Assembly (NCBI GenBank): GCA_024640185.1
Contig: JAHEFN010000005.1
Span: forward strand, 1 to 20,191
DNA: 20,191 bases
Origin: Gemmatimonadota bacterium
GTDB lineage: Bacteria; Gemmatimonadota; Gemmatimonadetes; Gemmatimonadales; GWC2-71-9
Reading direction: 5' to 3'
Positions 1 through 8,611 of the stretch are shown in pieces. The first letter of the stretch is position 1. Every line of letters starts with the position of its first letter. Under the pieces are notes generated by a model, which was given only the letters and a program-made list of their open reading frames with translations, made no database searches and had not been told where the DNA came from. Position numbers and translations under genes: made by a program.

Positions 1-1016
1 GCGACGGCATCGGCATCGTGCAGTTGAGCCCGGTGAGCGAGACCTCGGCCAAGGAACTGCGCGAGGAGATCGACCGCCTCCGCAAGACCGGGATGACGAA
101 GTTGATCCTCGACCTGCGGGGCAATCCCGGCGGACTGCTCGACCAGGGTGTCGAGGTCTCGGACCTCTTCCTCCGCAAGGGGATGGGGATCGTGTCGACC
201 AGAGGTCGGGCGGAGGGGACGTCCCGAAGCTTCGAGGCAGAGCGCGACGAGCGCTGGCCAGGGCTGCCGGTCGTGGTACTGGTCAATCAGGGCACCGCCT
301 CGGCGGCAGAGATCATCGCCGGGGCACTCCAGGACAACGATCGGGCCGTGGTGGTGGGGGTACCCACCTTCGGCAAGGGCCTGGTGCAGTCGCTCTTCAA
401 TCTCGGGGATGGTCGGGCGCTCAAGCTGACGACCGCCCGGTGGTTCACGCCGAGTGGCCGGAGCATCCAGCGAGAGGCGGCGAGCCAGGAGGAACAGGTC
501 GCGGCGGTGCAATTGCAGGCCGCCGAAGGTGACTCGACCGCGCTCGACTCACTGCCCACCCACGAGACGATCAGTGGCCGGTTGGTTCGCGGTGGCGGCG
601 GGATCGTCCCCGATCGGATCGTCATCCGCGATACCCTGACCGATGGTGAGCGGGAGTTCATCCGGGCGGTCGGTGGTCACGGGGCGGAGTACCTCGATGC
701 GCTGGCCGTGGCGGCTCTCGATGCGAAGGAGCGGCGCCTGGTCGGCAGCGAAGACTTCGTGATCACCGACGAGATGCGTGCGGTGATGTTCGCCAAGCTG
801 GCGGCCGACAGCGTCACCTTCACCGACGCCCAGATCGACGGGGCTCGGGCGTTCATCGATGAACGGCTGGGGTACGAGATCGCGCGCTATGTCTTCAACC
901 AGCCGGCGGAATTGCGACGTCGCGCCGGGAACGACCCCAGCGTCCAGCTGGCGATGACCCTGCTCCGCCGTGCCTCGACACCGCCGGCCCTGCTGGAGGC
1001 GATCACGCCACGATGA
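1..1016 (+). CDS. C-terminal processing peptidase, S41 family (5' end outside window)
   Basis: This is the 3' part of a carboxy-terminal processing protease, a periplasmic serine protease that trims or degrades proteins from their C-terminus. The reading frame is open to the left edge (codons start at base 3), so the signal peptide and PDZ domain lie outside the window. The catalytic core is complete: LDLRGNPGG (bases 108-134), then NQGTASAAEI with the nucleophile Ser codon at 300-302, an Asp 11 residues later, and TFGKGLVQ with the Lys codon at 375-377. Ser-Asp-Lys spacings of 11 and 25 residues equal those of E. coli Tsp (S430, D441, K455). A SGR...GGGGIVPD segment typical of CtpA follows. 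A C-terminal tail of about 110 residues is not recognisable. The stop overlaps the next start as ATGA. The family call is firm; the substrate is unknown. Confidence 0.93.
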   Translation, partial: DGIGIVQLSPVSETSAKELREEIDRLRKTGMTKLILDLRGNPGGLLDQGVEVSDLFLRKGMGIVSTRGRAEGTSRSFEAERDERWPGLPVVVLVNQGTASAAEIIAGALQDNDRAVVVGVPTFGKGLVQSLFNLGDGRALKLTTARWFTPSGRSIQREAASQEEQVAAVQLQAAEGDSTALDSLPTHETISGRLVRGGGGIVPDRIVIRDTLTDGEREFIRAVGGHGAEYLDALAVAALDAKERRLVGSEDFVITDEMRAVMFAKLAADSVTFTDAQIDGARAFIDERLGYEIARYVFNQPAELRRRAGNDPSVQLAMTLLRRASTPPALLEAITPR

Positions 1017-1834
1017 ACGGCCAGGGCGTCGTCATCGTGGGTCGGGGGCGCCTCGGGCTTTCGCTCGTTCGCGCCCTCGAACCGTTGGGGGTGGCGGCCA
1101 GCGCGCTCCCCGGTCGGACCTTCACGACCGATCCCGACGCGCTGGTGACCCTTCGTGGAGCCGGCACCATCCTGCTCACCGTTCGGGACGCCGCCGTGAC
1201 GACCGTGGCCGCGGAGCTGGCAGCCGCCGGCGTCGGGGGCGGCCAGGTGGTCCTGCATACCTCGGGGCTCCTCACCCGCGAGGCTCTCATCCCGCTCAGG
1301 GCCTGTGGCGCCTCGCTCGGATCGTGGCATCCCCTGATGACCTTTCGTGACCCCACCGGCTCACCCGACCTCCTCGCCGGTGCCCCGGCGATCCTCGAAG
1401 GCGACCCGGCGGCCATCGCGCGCGGCCGCCTGCTGGCGACCCGTCTCGGGATGGCGCCGATCGTGGAGATCGCCGGCGAGGAGAAGCCGAGGTACCACGC
1501 CGCCGCGGTGATCGCGTCGAACTACCTGGTGGTGCTTGCGGGACTGGCGGAGGCACTGACCCGGGAGAGTGCCCTCGGCGACCATCCGGGGCTGTTCACG
1601 CCACTCATGGCCCGAACGCTGGAGCACCTCGCTGCTGGCACCCCGGCGGCGGCGCTGACCGGACCGGTGGTCCGTGGCGATGTCGGGACCGTCGCGGCCC
1701 ACCTGGCGGTGCTCGACGAGGCGACGGCTGATCTCTACCGCCGTCTGGGACTCGAGGCCCTTCGGCTCTCTGGAGCCGAAGGCGAGGCGGCCCTGGCGAT
1801 GCGGTCCGCGCTGAGGGGTGACGAGGGAGGCTAG
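1013..1834 (+). CDS. Rossmann-like / DUF2520 domain protein
   Basis: This 273-residue protein has an N-terminal dinucleotide-binding fold with GxGxxG (VGRGRLG, residues 9-15). The C-terminal half resembles the helical DUF2520 domain, marked by SWHPLMTF near residue 105, a PRYHAAAVIASNYL stretch near 160 and LTGPVVRGD near 220. The family looks like NAD(P)-dependent reductases related to pyrroline-5-carboxylate reductase and 3-hydroxyisobutyrate dehydrogenase, but its reaction is unknown to me. The start is the ATG inside the ATGA overlap with the peptidase gene. A GGAGG lies about 13 bases upstream, which is long, so translational coupling is likely. It is convergent with lolA, leaving only 25 bp between the stops. 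The domain call is strong; no substrate can be given. Confidence 0.85.
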   Translation: MNGQGVVIVGRGRLGLSLVRALEPLGVAASALPGRTFTTDPDALVTLRGAGTILLTVRDAAVTTVAAELAAAGVGGGQVVLHTSGLLTREALIPLRACGASLGSWHPLMTFRDPTGSPDLLAGAPAILEGDPAAIARGRLLATRLGMAPIVEIAGEEKPRYHAAAVIASNYLVVLAGLAEALTRESALGDHPGLFTPLMARTLEHLAAGTPAAALTGPVVRGDVGTVAAHLAVLDEATADLYRRLGLEALRLSGAEGEAALAMRSALRGDEGG

Positions 1835-1852
1835 CGAGCCGGGGCACCCTCG
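1835..1852. terminator. Weak hairpin between convergent genes
   Basis: The 25-bp gap between the two convergent stops holds an imperfect hairpin: CGAG (1835-1838) pairs with CTCG (1849-1852), with two more G-C pairs inside after a 2-base bulge. No T-run follows on either strand, so this is at best a weak or Rho-assisted terminator. It is listed because it is the only candidate at the only convergent junction in the window. Confidence 0.2.
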
Positions 1853-1859
1853 TTGGCAG

Positions 1860-2522
1860 TTACTGCTCCACCACCCGCACGCCGCTGGGTGGCACGAAGC
1901 GGAAGATGTCTGCGGGAATCACCGCGTTGGTGCGCAGCCGCGAGAGCGTCACGATCCTCACCTGGATCTTCTCATCGATCTCGATCTTGCGGAGCAGGGT
2001 CGCATCGCGGTCGATCCACAGGGTGGCGACCCGGAAGCCCATGTCGGGGGCGAGCGGCTCGAGACGGATCACGTCGGTGGTGTTGCCGTCGACGACCTCG
2101 GTGCGCAACCAGATCGCTCGATACTTCTCGACCGGCCGGTCGAGAAACCGCTGGACCACGTTGTAGTTGGTCAGGGGGTCGGCGCCCTCGGAGGCCGGCC
2201 ACTTGGCCACCTGACCCGGGAGGTTCTCGGGATCATAGAACCAGATGCTCCGCCCATCGAGCACGTACGCCCCGCCCTTGGGGTCGGTGAACCGCATCGC
2301 GAACTGGTTGGGCCCCTGCTGGTAGAGGGTGCCCTTCTCGGTGGACCGCTCGACGAAATCGTCCCGCCACTCCTGCTTGAAGTCGGCACGGAAGGAGTTG
2401 AGGCCACGGTAGACACTGGCCGCCCGGCGCATGATCGCCTCCCCCGACTCGGGGCTGCCGGTCACCTGGGCACCCAGCAGGCTGGGGAGCAGGAGCAGGA
2501 CGGGCAGGGCAGGGCACCTCAT
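1860..2522 (-). CDS. lolA: Outer-membrane lipoprotein carrier protein LolA
   Basis: LolA is the periplasmic chaperone that accepts lipoproteins from the LolCDE transporter and carries them to the outer membrane. The 220-residue product matches the family length. It starts with a signal peptide (MRCPALPVLLLLPSLLGAQ). LolA features follow: a FRADFKQEW segment near residue 45, GTLYQQGPNQFAMRF near 65, a YVLDGRSIWFYDPE segment near 85, and LWIDRDATLLRKIEI near 168. The start ATG overlaps the aroF stop as ATGA, which fixes the start; the stop is TAA. It is the last gene of the long - strand block. No LolB homologue is visible, as expected outside gamma- and betaproteobacteria. Confidence 0.92.
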   Translation of the reverse strand: MRCPALPVLLLLPSLLGAQVTGSPESGEAIMRRAASVYRGLNSFRADFKQEWRDDFVERSTEKGTLYQQGPNQFAMRFTDPKGGAYVLDGRSIWFYDPENLPGQVAKWPASEGADPLTNYNVVQRFLDRPVEKYRAIWLRTEVVDGNTTDVIRLEPLAPDMGFRVATLWIDRDATLLRKIEIDEKIQVRIVTLSRLRTNAVIPADIFRFVPPSGVRVVEQ

Positions 2523-3559
2523 GTCGTCGCGCCTGTCGGAGTCACCACGCTGCGGCCGATCACCTCGGCGATCGCGGTGATCTCGCGCATCATCCGCTCG
2601 AGTTGGTCGGGGAAGAGCGACTGGGCACCGTCGGACATCGCCCGCTCCGGATTGGGATGCATCTCGACCAGCAGGCCGTCGGCGCCGGCGGCGATCGCCG
2701 CCCGGGCCATCGGCGGCACCATGTCCCGATGCCCGGTGGCGTGGCTCGGGTCGGCAAGGATCGGGAGGTGCGAGAGGCCATGCACCACCGAGATCGCGGC
2801 GATGTCGAAGAGGTTGCGCGTGGTGGTGTCGAAGCTCCGCACGCCGCGTTCACAGAGAATCACGTTGGGGTTGCCGGCGGCGAGGATGTACTCGGCGGAC
2901 AACAGCAACTCGGGGATGGTCGCGGCCAGCCCCCGCTTGAGGACGATCGGCTTGCCGACCTGCCCGCACTCCTTGAGGAGCGAGTAGTTCTGCATGTTGC
3001 GGGCACCGATCTGGATCAGGTCGGCACTCTCCGCCACCAGTTCGAGTCCGTGGGGGTCCATGGCTTCGGTGACGATCATCAGCCCCGTTTCCGCACGGGC
3101 GAGCGCCAGCAGTTCGAGGCCCCGGATGCCGAGTCCCTGGAAGGCGTAGGGCGAGGAGCGGGGCTTGAAGGCTCCCGCCCGGAGGACCGTGGCGCCTGCC
3201 GCCTTCACCTGGTGGGCGGCGGTGAGGATCTGCTCCTCGCTCTCGACCGAGCAGGGACCAGCCATGACCACCACGTCACGACCGCCGACGGTTGACCCGT
3301 CGGGGAGCGGGACCTGGGTCGGCTCGGGCTTCCATTCCCGTGACACTTGCTTGTAGGGCTTGGAGACGTGGATGACCTCGGCCACGCCGGCGAGCCCCTC
3401 GAGGCGGGAGGCTTCGACCCGGCCATCATTGCCGACCAGCCCGACGCTGGTGCGCTGCTTCCCGGGCATCGGCGCGGCGCGGTATCCCATTTCGTCGATG
3501 GTCGCGACCACGTTGGCAATCTGTTCGGGTGTGGCACCCTGCTTCATGACGATCAGCAT
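2519..3559 (-). CDS. aroF: 3-deoxy-7-phosphoheptulonate (DAHP) synthase, class I-beta
   Basis: This enzyme condenses phosphoenolpyruvate and erythrose 4-phosphate, the first step of the shikimate pathway. The 346 residues comprise an N-terminal ferredoxin-like regulatory domain (about 1-70, starting MLIVMKQGATPEQI) and a TIM-barrel. The arrangement is like Thermotoga maritima DAHP synthase, where the small domain mediates feedback inhibition by Tyr/Phe. Metal ligands line up one residue later than in that enzyme: C103 in GPCSVES, H273 in DPSHATGH, E299 in LVEMHPNP and D310 in SDGAQS. KPRSSPYAFQG (132-142) is the substrate-binding signature. The start ATG has a GGAAG about 8 bases upstream; the smc stop is 24 bp away. 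No other shikimate-pathway gene is in the window. Confidence 0.95.
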   Translation of the reverse strand: MLIVMKQGATPEQIANVVATIDEMGYRAAPMPGKQRTSVGLVGNDGRVEASRLEGLAGVAEVIHVSKPYKQVSREWKPEPTQVPLPDGSTVGGRDVVVMAGPCSVESEEQILTAAHQVKAAGATVLRAGAFKPRSSPYAFQGLGIRGLELLALARAETGLMIVTEAMDPHGLELVAESADLIQIGARNMQNYSLLKECGQVGKPIVLKRGLAATIPELLLSAEYILAAGNPNVILCERGVRSFDTTTRNLFDIAAISVVHGLSHLPILADPSHATGHRDMVPPMARAAIAAGADGLLVEMHPNPERAMSDGAQSLFPDQLERMMREITAIAEVIGRSVVTPTGATT

Positions 3560-3583
3560 GGCAATCGCTTCCGTGGTTGGGGG

Positions 3584-6500
3584 TCAGGCCGCCGTGTCAT
3601 GCTCACCCAGGCGGACGCCCACGATCGTGGATACCCCCGGCTCCTGCATGGTCACACCGTAGACACTGTCGGCGGCCTGCATGGTGCGCGGATTGTGGGT
3701 GATCACCAGGAACTGGGTCTGTTCCTTGAATTCGTCGAGGAGCCGCAGGAAGCGACCGACGTTCGCGTCGTCGAGCGGGGCATCGACCTCGTCCATGAGG
3801 CAGAACGGCGACGGCTTGGTGAGGTAGATCGAGAAGAGCAGCGAGGCCGCGACCAGGGTCCGTTCACCGGACGAGAGGAGGTGGATGCGCTGGGTCCGCT
3901 TGCCGCGTGGGGCCGCGTGAATCTCGATCTCGGCCTCGAGTGGGTCGTCGGTATCGGAGAGGCGCAGGTCGCATTCGCCGCCACCGAAGAGGGTCTGGAA
4001 GACATTGACGAAATTGCTGCGCACCGCGGTGAAGGTCTCGAGGAAAAGGGCCTTCGCCGTGCCGTCGATCTCCCGGATCGCCTGCAGGAGGGTCTGCCGG
4101 GCGGCCACAAGGTCGTCGCGCTGGGTCTGGAGGAAGGTCAGTCGCTTCGATTCCTCGGTCCATTCCTCCATCGCGAGCGGGTTGACGATGCCGATGGCCT
4201 CCAACGCCGAGGCGATTCGCTCGGCCTCTTCGGTGAGCGTCTCGAGGTCGGCCTCGACCGGTGGTGCGGCCTCGACGAGTTCCTCGAACGGTCGCTTCCA
4301 CTCGGTCTCGACGCGCTCGACCACCCGACGGCGCTCGGCCTTCGCCTCCGTCACGCCGACGGCGAGTCCGTGATGCTCCTCGCTGAGTTCCTCGACCAGG
4401 TGGCGCGCCTGCGCGAGCTGGCGTTCGGCCTCGGCAAGCCGGGTGGAGGCCCCCTCCAACGTCCCCGCGGCCTCGCCAGCCGCCGTCTCGAGGGCCATCA
4501 GCGCCGAGGCGCGTTCGTCACGCCCCCCCTGCCAGTCGGCGCGCCGTGCTTCCAACTCGGCGGCGTCGGCATCGAGTCGGGCGAGTTCCTCGGTGCGCGC
4601 GGCGATCCCGGCCTGCGACTCGGTGATCACCCGAGCGGCCCGTTCGGCGGTCTCCCTCGCCGACCGCAATCGGGCGGCGATATGGGCCTCCTGAACCTGC
4701 CACTCACTGCGGGCCTCGCGGGCGACTTCCTGCTCACCCTCGAGTTCGCCGAGTCGGGCACGGCCGGCCACCAGCTGTTCGTCGAGCTCGAGGCGAGCCG
4801 TGGTGCCGTTCTCGAGGAGGTGGTTGACGTCATCCCGTCGGGCGGTGGCCCGGGTGAGCCGATCATGGAGACGAGCCAGTTGGCTCTCGAGTTCCTGCAG
4901 CTCGCGGTCAAGGTTGCCGACCCGGCGCGCAAGGTCCTCCCGCGCCGCGATGGCCTGGCGCTCCGTCTCGCGCAGCGTGGCTGCCTGCTGCTCTGACTCG
5001 GTCGCCTCGACCTCGAGCCGGGACAGCTCCTCCCGCGTGGCGGCGCGTCGAGCATCGGCGGCTTCGAACGCCGTCGTCGCCTCGGTGATCCGACCCGCCA
5101 GGGTATGGAGCTCCGCTCGCCGCTGCAGCGGACCGGTCGTCGAAGCCGGTCCGGTGAGCCAGATCGAGCCATTCCGGCGGCGCACGCCACGGCCACCATC
5201 CGCAAGTGGCTGTGACCCGCCCACCAAGGCGGCGACCCAGCCATGGGCGATCGGTTGGACCTGGAGTCGAGGGTCGATCTCCCCGCCATGCTGCTCGGGC
5301 CCGGGCTCCACCGGGAGCAGGATCAGGGTGCCGGGTTGTTCCTGCTCGTGCCACGTCCGGATCCGGCGCACGGTGGCTTCGTCGCGCACCAGCACCGCAT
5401 GCACGAACTCACCGAGAAGTTGTTCGGCGAGGTCGGCCTGGTCGCCATCGACACCGATGACATCGGCGAGGGTGCCGATCACCCCTTCGCCATACTCGTC
5501 ACGGCGGGCCAACAAGGCCGCGGCAGCGGGGGCAATCCCCACGCGATCACGTTCGAGGGCCTCCAGGGCAGACTGGCGCGCCGTCAGGGTGGCGAGGTCT
5601 TCCTCGAGCGTTCGACGTGCTGCCGTCTCCCGCGCCTCGCGGTCCCTGGTCTCGCGCAACCGGAGTCGAGCCTGCTCGGCCGTGGCGGCAGCGCGGCGCG
5701 ACTCCTCGATATGGCGATCGGCCACCGCACGGGCCTCGGTCAGCTTCTCGCCGGTCGATCGGCGGTCCGCGGCCAGTTGCGCCTGGTGGCTCTCCTCCTG
5801 GGTGATCCGCTCGTGAAGCGAACTGGTCTCGCCGTCGAGTGCCGTCCGTTCGCCCTCGAGCTGACGCTGCTGCTCGGCGTGCCCCTGAAGGGCATGCTCG
5901 ATCTGGCGAACCGCCTCGCGGTGGGTGGCCACCCGAGCGCGTCCCTCCTGCTCGGCCTCGGTCCGACCATCAAGTTCGAGGCGGATCCGGGCGTGTTCGC
6001 CCTCCGCGACGGTCGACTCCTCCCCGGCGGTCTCGAGGTCGAGCTGGGCCTGCTGGGCCTTCAGCTCGAGGTCATGGCGTTCGGTCTGGGCCCGCTGCCG
6101 TCGCTGCGCGGCGTTGGCGAGTCGTTCGGCCGCCACAGCCAGGTCACCCTCGAGCTTGCCGAGTTCGAGCCGCGCCGCAGCGAGGTCATCGACGACGGTG
6201 GCACGGTGCCGTTCGGCCACGGCGCGCGCCTGGGCCGCCGTCTCGCGGGATGCCTCGCATGAGGTGAGTCGCTCGCGCGCCGTCGGCAGTTGCTCCGTGA
6301 GCTCGGCGTGGCGTCGTTCGAAGGTCACCGCATCCTCGGCCAGCTTGGCGAGTTGTCGCTGCGCGAGGGCAATCGTGACGCCGAACTTTTCCTCGGTCAG
6401 TTGCTGGTGGCGCTGGGCCTTGCCCTTCTGGCGCGCCAGCGACCGGATCTGTGACGCGACCTCCGCGATCAGATCTTCGAGGCGCTGCAGGTCACCACCG

Positions 6501-7051
6501 GTTTCCTCGAGGCGCCGAGCCGTGGCGTGGCGGCGGTCGCGATAGAGGCCGATGCCTGCGGCCTCCTCGAAGAGCGAGCGCCGTTCGTCGGCCCGATCGG
6601 AGAGGAGGAGGTCGATGAGCTTGGCCTCGATCACCACGCCGGCGTCGCTGCCGAGGCCGGTCCCGCGCAGCAGGTCGTGGATGTCGCGGAGCCGGACCGG
6701 TGCGCGATTGAGCAGGTAGTCACTCTGTCCCGACCGTGACAGCCGGCGCGAGATCACCACCTCCGTGTACGGGGTGGGGAGTTCGCCCGAGCTGTTGTCG
6801 AAGTAGAGTGAGACCTCGCAGACGTTGACCGGACGACGTCCCGCGGCCCCCTGGAAGATCACGTCCTCCATCTTGCCGCCGCGAAGCAGGCGGGCGGATT
6901 GCTCGCCGAGCACCCACCTGACGGCATCGGAGACATTCGACTTGCCACAGCCGTTGGGGCCGACGATGGCCGTGACGCCATCCTCGAAGTTGAGGGTGAC
7001 GGTGTCGGCGAACGACTTGAAGCCGGAGAGCTCCAACTTGGTGAGCTTCAT
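3584..7051 (-). CDS. smc: Chromosome segregation ATPase SMC
   Basis: The 1155-residue length fits bacterial SMC, the ring-forming ATPase that loads with ScpA/ScpB to organise and segregate chromosomes. The start MKLTKLELSGFKSFAD is canonical. Walker A GPNGCGKS is at residues 31-38. A long Glu/Arg/Ala-rich coiled coil runs from about 170 to 505. A compact hinge occupies about 515-650 (GEGVIGTLADVIGV onward), and a second coiled coil follows. The C-terminal head carries the signature LSSGE (1059-1063), Walker B FCLMDE (1084-1088, catalytic E1088) and the D-loop APLDDANV. The signature is usually LSGGE, and the hinge C-terminal half looks short. No strong Shine-Dalgarno is visible before the ATG. 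A candidate promoter lies at 7123-7152. scpA and scpB are not in the window. Confidence 0.97.
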   Translation of the reverse strand: MKLTKLELSGFKSFADTVTLNFEDGVTAIVGPNGCGKSNVSDAVRWVLGEQSARLLRGGKMEDVIFQGAAGRRPVNVCEVSLYFDNSSGELPTPYTEVVISRRLSRSGQSDYLLNRAPVRLRDIHDLLRGTGLGSDAGVVIEAKLIDLLLSDRADERRSLFEEAAGIGLYRDRRHATARRLEETGGDLQRLEDLIAEVASQIRSLARQKGKAQRHQQLTEEKFGVTIALAQRQLAKLAEDAVTFERRHAELTEQLPTARERLTSCEASRETAAQARAVAERHRATVVDDLAAARLELGKLEGDLAVAAERLANAAQRRQRAQTERHDLELKAQQAQLDLETAGEESTVAEGEHARIRLELDGRTEAEQEGRARVATHREAVRQIEHALQGHAEQQRQLEGERTALDGETSSLHERITQEESHQAQLAADRRSTGEKLTEARAVADRHIEESRRAAATAEQARLRLRETRDREARETAARRTLEEDLATLTARQSALEALERDRVGIAPAAAALLARRDEYGEGVIGTLADVIGVDGDQADLAEQLLGEFVHAVLVRDEATVRRIRTWHEQEQPGTLILLPVEPGPEQHGGEIDPRLQVQPIAHGWVAALVGGSQPLADGGRGVRRRNGSIWLTGPASTTGPLQRRAELHTLAGRITEATTAFEAADARRAATREELSRLEVEATESEQQAATLRETERQAIAAREDLARRVGNLDRELQELESQLARLHDRLTRATARRDDVNHLLENGTTARLELDEQLVAGRARLGELEGEQEVAREARSEWQVQEAHIAARLRSARETAERAARVITESQAGIAARTEELARLDADAAELEARRADWQGGRDERASALMALETAAGEAAGTLEGASTRLAEAERQLAQARHLVEELSEEHHGLAVGVTEAKAERRRVVERVETEWKRPFEELVEAAPPVEADLETLTEEAERIASALEAIGIVNPLAMEEWTEESKRLTFLQTQRDDLVAARQTLLQAIREIDGTAKALFLETFTAVRSNFVNVFQTLFGGGECDLRLSDTDDPLEAEIEIHAAPRGKRTQRIHLLSSGERTLVAASLLFSIYLTKPSPFCLMDEVDAPLDDANVGRFLRLLDEFKEQTQFLVITHNPRTMQAADSVYGVTMQEPGVSTIVGVRLGEHDTAA

Positions 7052-7122
7052 CAGGTCACATGGTCGGGGTTGAGCACGGGAGGACCCTCCACGCCTTGCG
7101 CGCGGCGGAACCGGAATCCCGC

Positions 7123-7152
7123 AAAATAGCAGGATGGCGCTTCAGTTGTCCC
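7123..7152 (-). promoter_or_regulatory. Candidate extended -10 promoter for smc
   Basis: The 90-bp gap between the SPOR gene and smc (7052-7141) is the second largest on this strand. Read on the - strand it contains TGCTATTTT (7123-7131), an extended -10-like element in otherwise GC-rich DNA. GGGACA (7147-7152) lies 18 bases upstream as a weak -35. Transcription would start near 7116, giving a leader of about 65 nt. The promoter preferences of this organism are unknown, so this is a guess from the sigma-70 consensus. Confidence 0.3.
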
Positions 7153-8611
7153 TGTTGCCCCGGGTGGTCACGAAGTAGGGGCGACCGAGCCGGTTGCCGT
7201 CGGCCTCGGCCTCGTCCCGGGAGGGGTAGGGCCCGACCACCACCCGGTAACTCCCCCCGGGCTCGCCGGGGTCGAGGACACTGGCGCGGTAGCCGATGGC
7301 CCTGAGGTCGTCGGCGAGCGCTTGAGACCAGCCGAGATTCTGTGAAGAATTGACCTGGATGTAGACCTCGCCACCGATTCCTGCCGCGGGAGGGGCCTCC
7401 GGGACCGGGTCGGGACCCGGCTCGTCGCTGGTCGAGAGGCGGGGTTCCTCGTCGAGGCCGGGGGCGGCCGCCTGCACCTGAGGCGCCTCGCTCAGGGTGG
7501 GAATCGGCTGGTGGCGTCCCTCGGGAACCCACGGGACGGCGAGAAAGATGTCGCCGGCCCCGCCGGCCAGCCTGGTGAATTCGAGCGGCGTCGGGCCGCT
7601 GAGGTCGAAGCCGACCACATCGTTGCCATCGCGCATGACCAGCGTCCTTCCCCCGGTCACCAGGGGGAGGTCGTCATCCCATGGCGCCGCCAGGGTGGCG
7701 ACCAGTTCCTGACGGACCAGGTCGATCAGCCAGACCGAGTCGGCCTGCTCGGGGCGAGCGAGGAGCCAGCGCCCCGAGCGGTCGGGGCGAAGTGCGCTGG
7801 CCGGACCCGGGATGCTGATGCGGCCCAGCTCGGCGTGTGACCCGAAGCGGTCGAGGACGAGGATGTCCCCCCGAGCCCGGGCCACGTAGATCCGATGGGC
7901 GGATGGTGAGAACTCCCCTGCGAGCGGCATCCCGGTGAGGCCAACCCGCGTCGGGGTGGCGTCACGGGTGGGGTCGATCAGGGTGATCCCCTCGGCGGAG
8001 GTGACCATCAGCAGGTCACCGAACCAGGAGGAGGCGAGGTGGCCATCGGGGACCGCCAGCTGGCGGACCTCGCCGTCCTCCTCGAAAACCTGCAGGACGC
8101 CGCGATCGGGTGTGTAGGCGGCGATCTGCTTGCCGCGGACCCCCACCAGCCGGGTCCCGGGTCCGGTGGCGACCGTGCCACGGAAGGTGGTCAGGTTGCG
8201 GGAGATGAAGCGCTGCGGTCGGCCGGCGGAGTCGATGCCCAGCACCGTGCCGTCGGGACTGCCGCTGACCATGGTGGTCCGACTGAGGTAGGGCCGGGAT
8301 TGCCGGGAGATCAGGTCAATGCCGATGACCTCGCCCTCGGCCGTGAGGGCGTAGACGATCCGATCGTCGAGATCGGTGCCGAGGGCCTGGGCCACCGCCG
8401 GAATGCCACGGGTGATCTGCCACTCGAGCGGGGTCAGCGAGTCGGCGCGATAGAGGGCCGCGCCGCCGCCGTCCCGAGGGAGACGGAGCAGGGCCCCCTC
8501 ATGGGCGATGCCACTCGGCAGCTCACGCTGGCTGGGCGGCCGCTCCCCACTCCCACAGGCCGTCGCGATCAGGAGGGCGGCCGTCGCGGTCCCCCGCTGG
8601 AGACGGCTCAG
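7142..8611 (-). CDS. Beta-propeller-like lipoprotein with C-terminal SPOR domain
   Basis: About 489 residues if translation starts at the CTG at 8609-8611. From there the protein begins with a short lipoprotein-type signal (charged SRLQRG, hydrophobic TATAALLIATA, then Cys). The body (about 25-370) has repeated short strand-rich units suggestive of a divergent beta-propeller. A Pro/Glu-rich linker follows, then a SPOR domain (about 414-489: EVYIQVNSSQNLGWSQ, then YRVVVGPYPSRDEAE). SPOR domains bind denuded septal peptidoglycan, so septal localisation is likely. The CTG overlaps the stop of the preceding barrel gene as CTGA, which suggests coupling. The only standard start upstream in frame is a GTG at 8731; it would give an unconvincing N-terminus and a 124-bp overlap. 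The exact role is unknown. Confidence 0.78.
   Translation of the reverse strand: MSRLQRGTATAALLIATACGSGERPPSQRELPSGIAHEGALLRLPRDGGGAALYRADSLTPLEWQITRGIPAVAQALGTDLDDRIVYALTAEGEVIGIDLISRQSRPYLSRTTMVSGSPDGTVLGIDSAGRPQRFISRNLTTFRGTVATGPGTRLVGVRGKQIAAYTPDRGVLQVFEEDGEVRQLAVPDGHLASSWFGDLLMVTSAEGITLIDPTRDATPTRVGLTGMPLAGEFSPSAHRIYVARARGDILVLDRFGSHAELGRISIPGPASALRPDRSGRWLLARPEQADSVWLIDLVRQELVATLAAPWDDDLPLVTGGRTLVMRDGNDVVGFDLSGPTPLEFTRLAGGAGDIFLAVPWVPEGRHQPIPTLSEAPQVQAAAPGLDEEPRLSTSDEPGPDPVPEAPPAAGIGGEVYIQVNSSQNLGWSQALADDLRAIGYRASVLDPGEPGGSYRVVVGPYPSRDEAEADGNRLGRPYFVTTRGNRDN

Noticed and set aside
1818..2987. Long + strand open frame over lolA and aroF
   Set aside because: It is antisense to two well-identified genes, has no family similarity and is Arg/Gly/Pro/His-rich as expected from GC-rich codon shadows.
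3347..4996. 549-codon + strand open frame opposite smc
   Set aside because: It mirrors the coiled-coil codons of smc and shows no domain; SMC on the other strand is unambiguous.
7058..7063. ATGTGA start-stop mini reading frame just before smc (- strand)
   Set aside because: A six-base pattern easily arises by chance, and no ribosome binding site precedes it.
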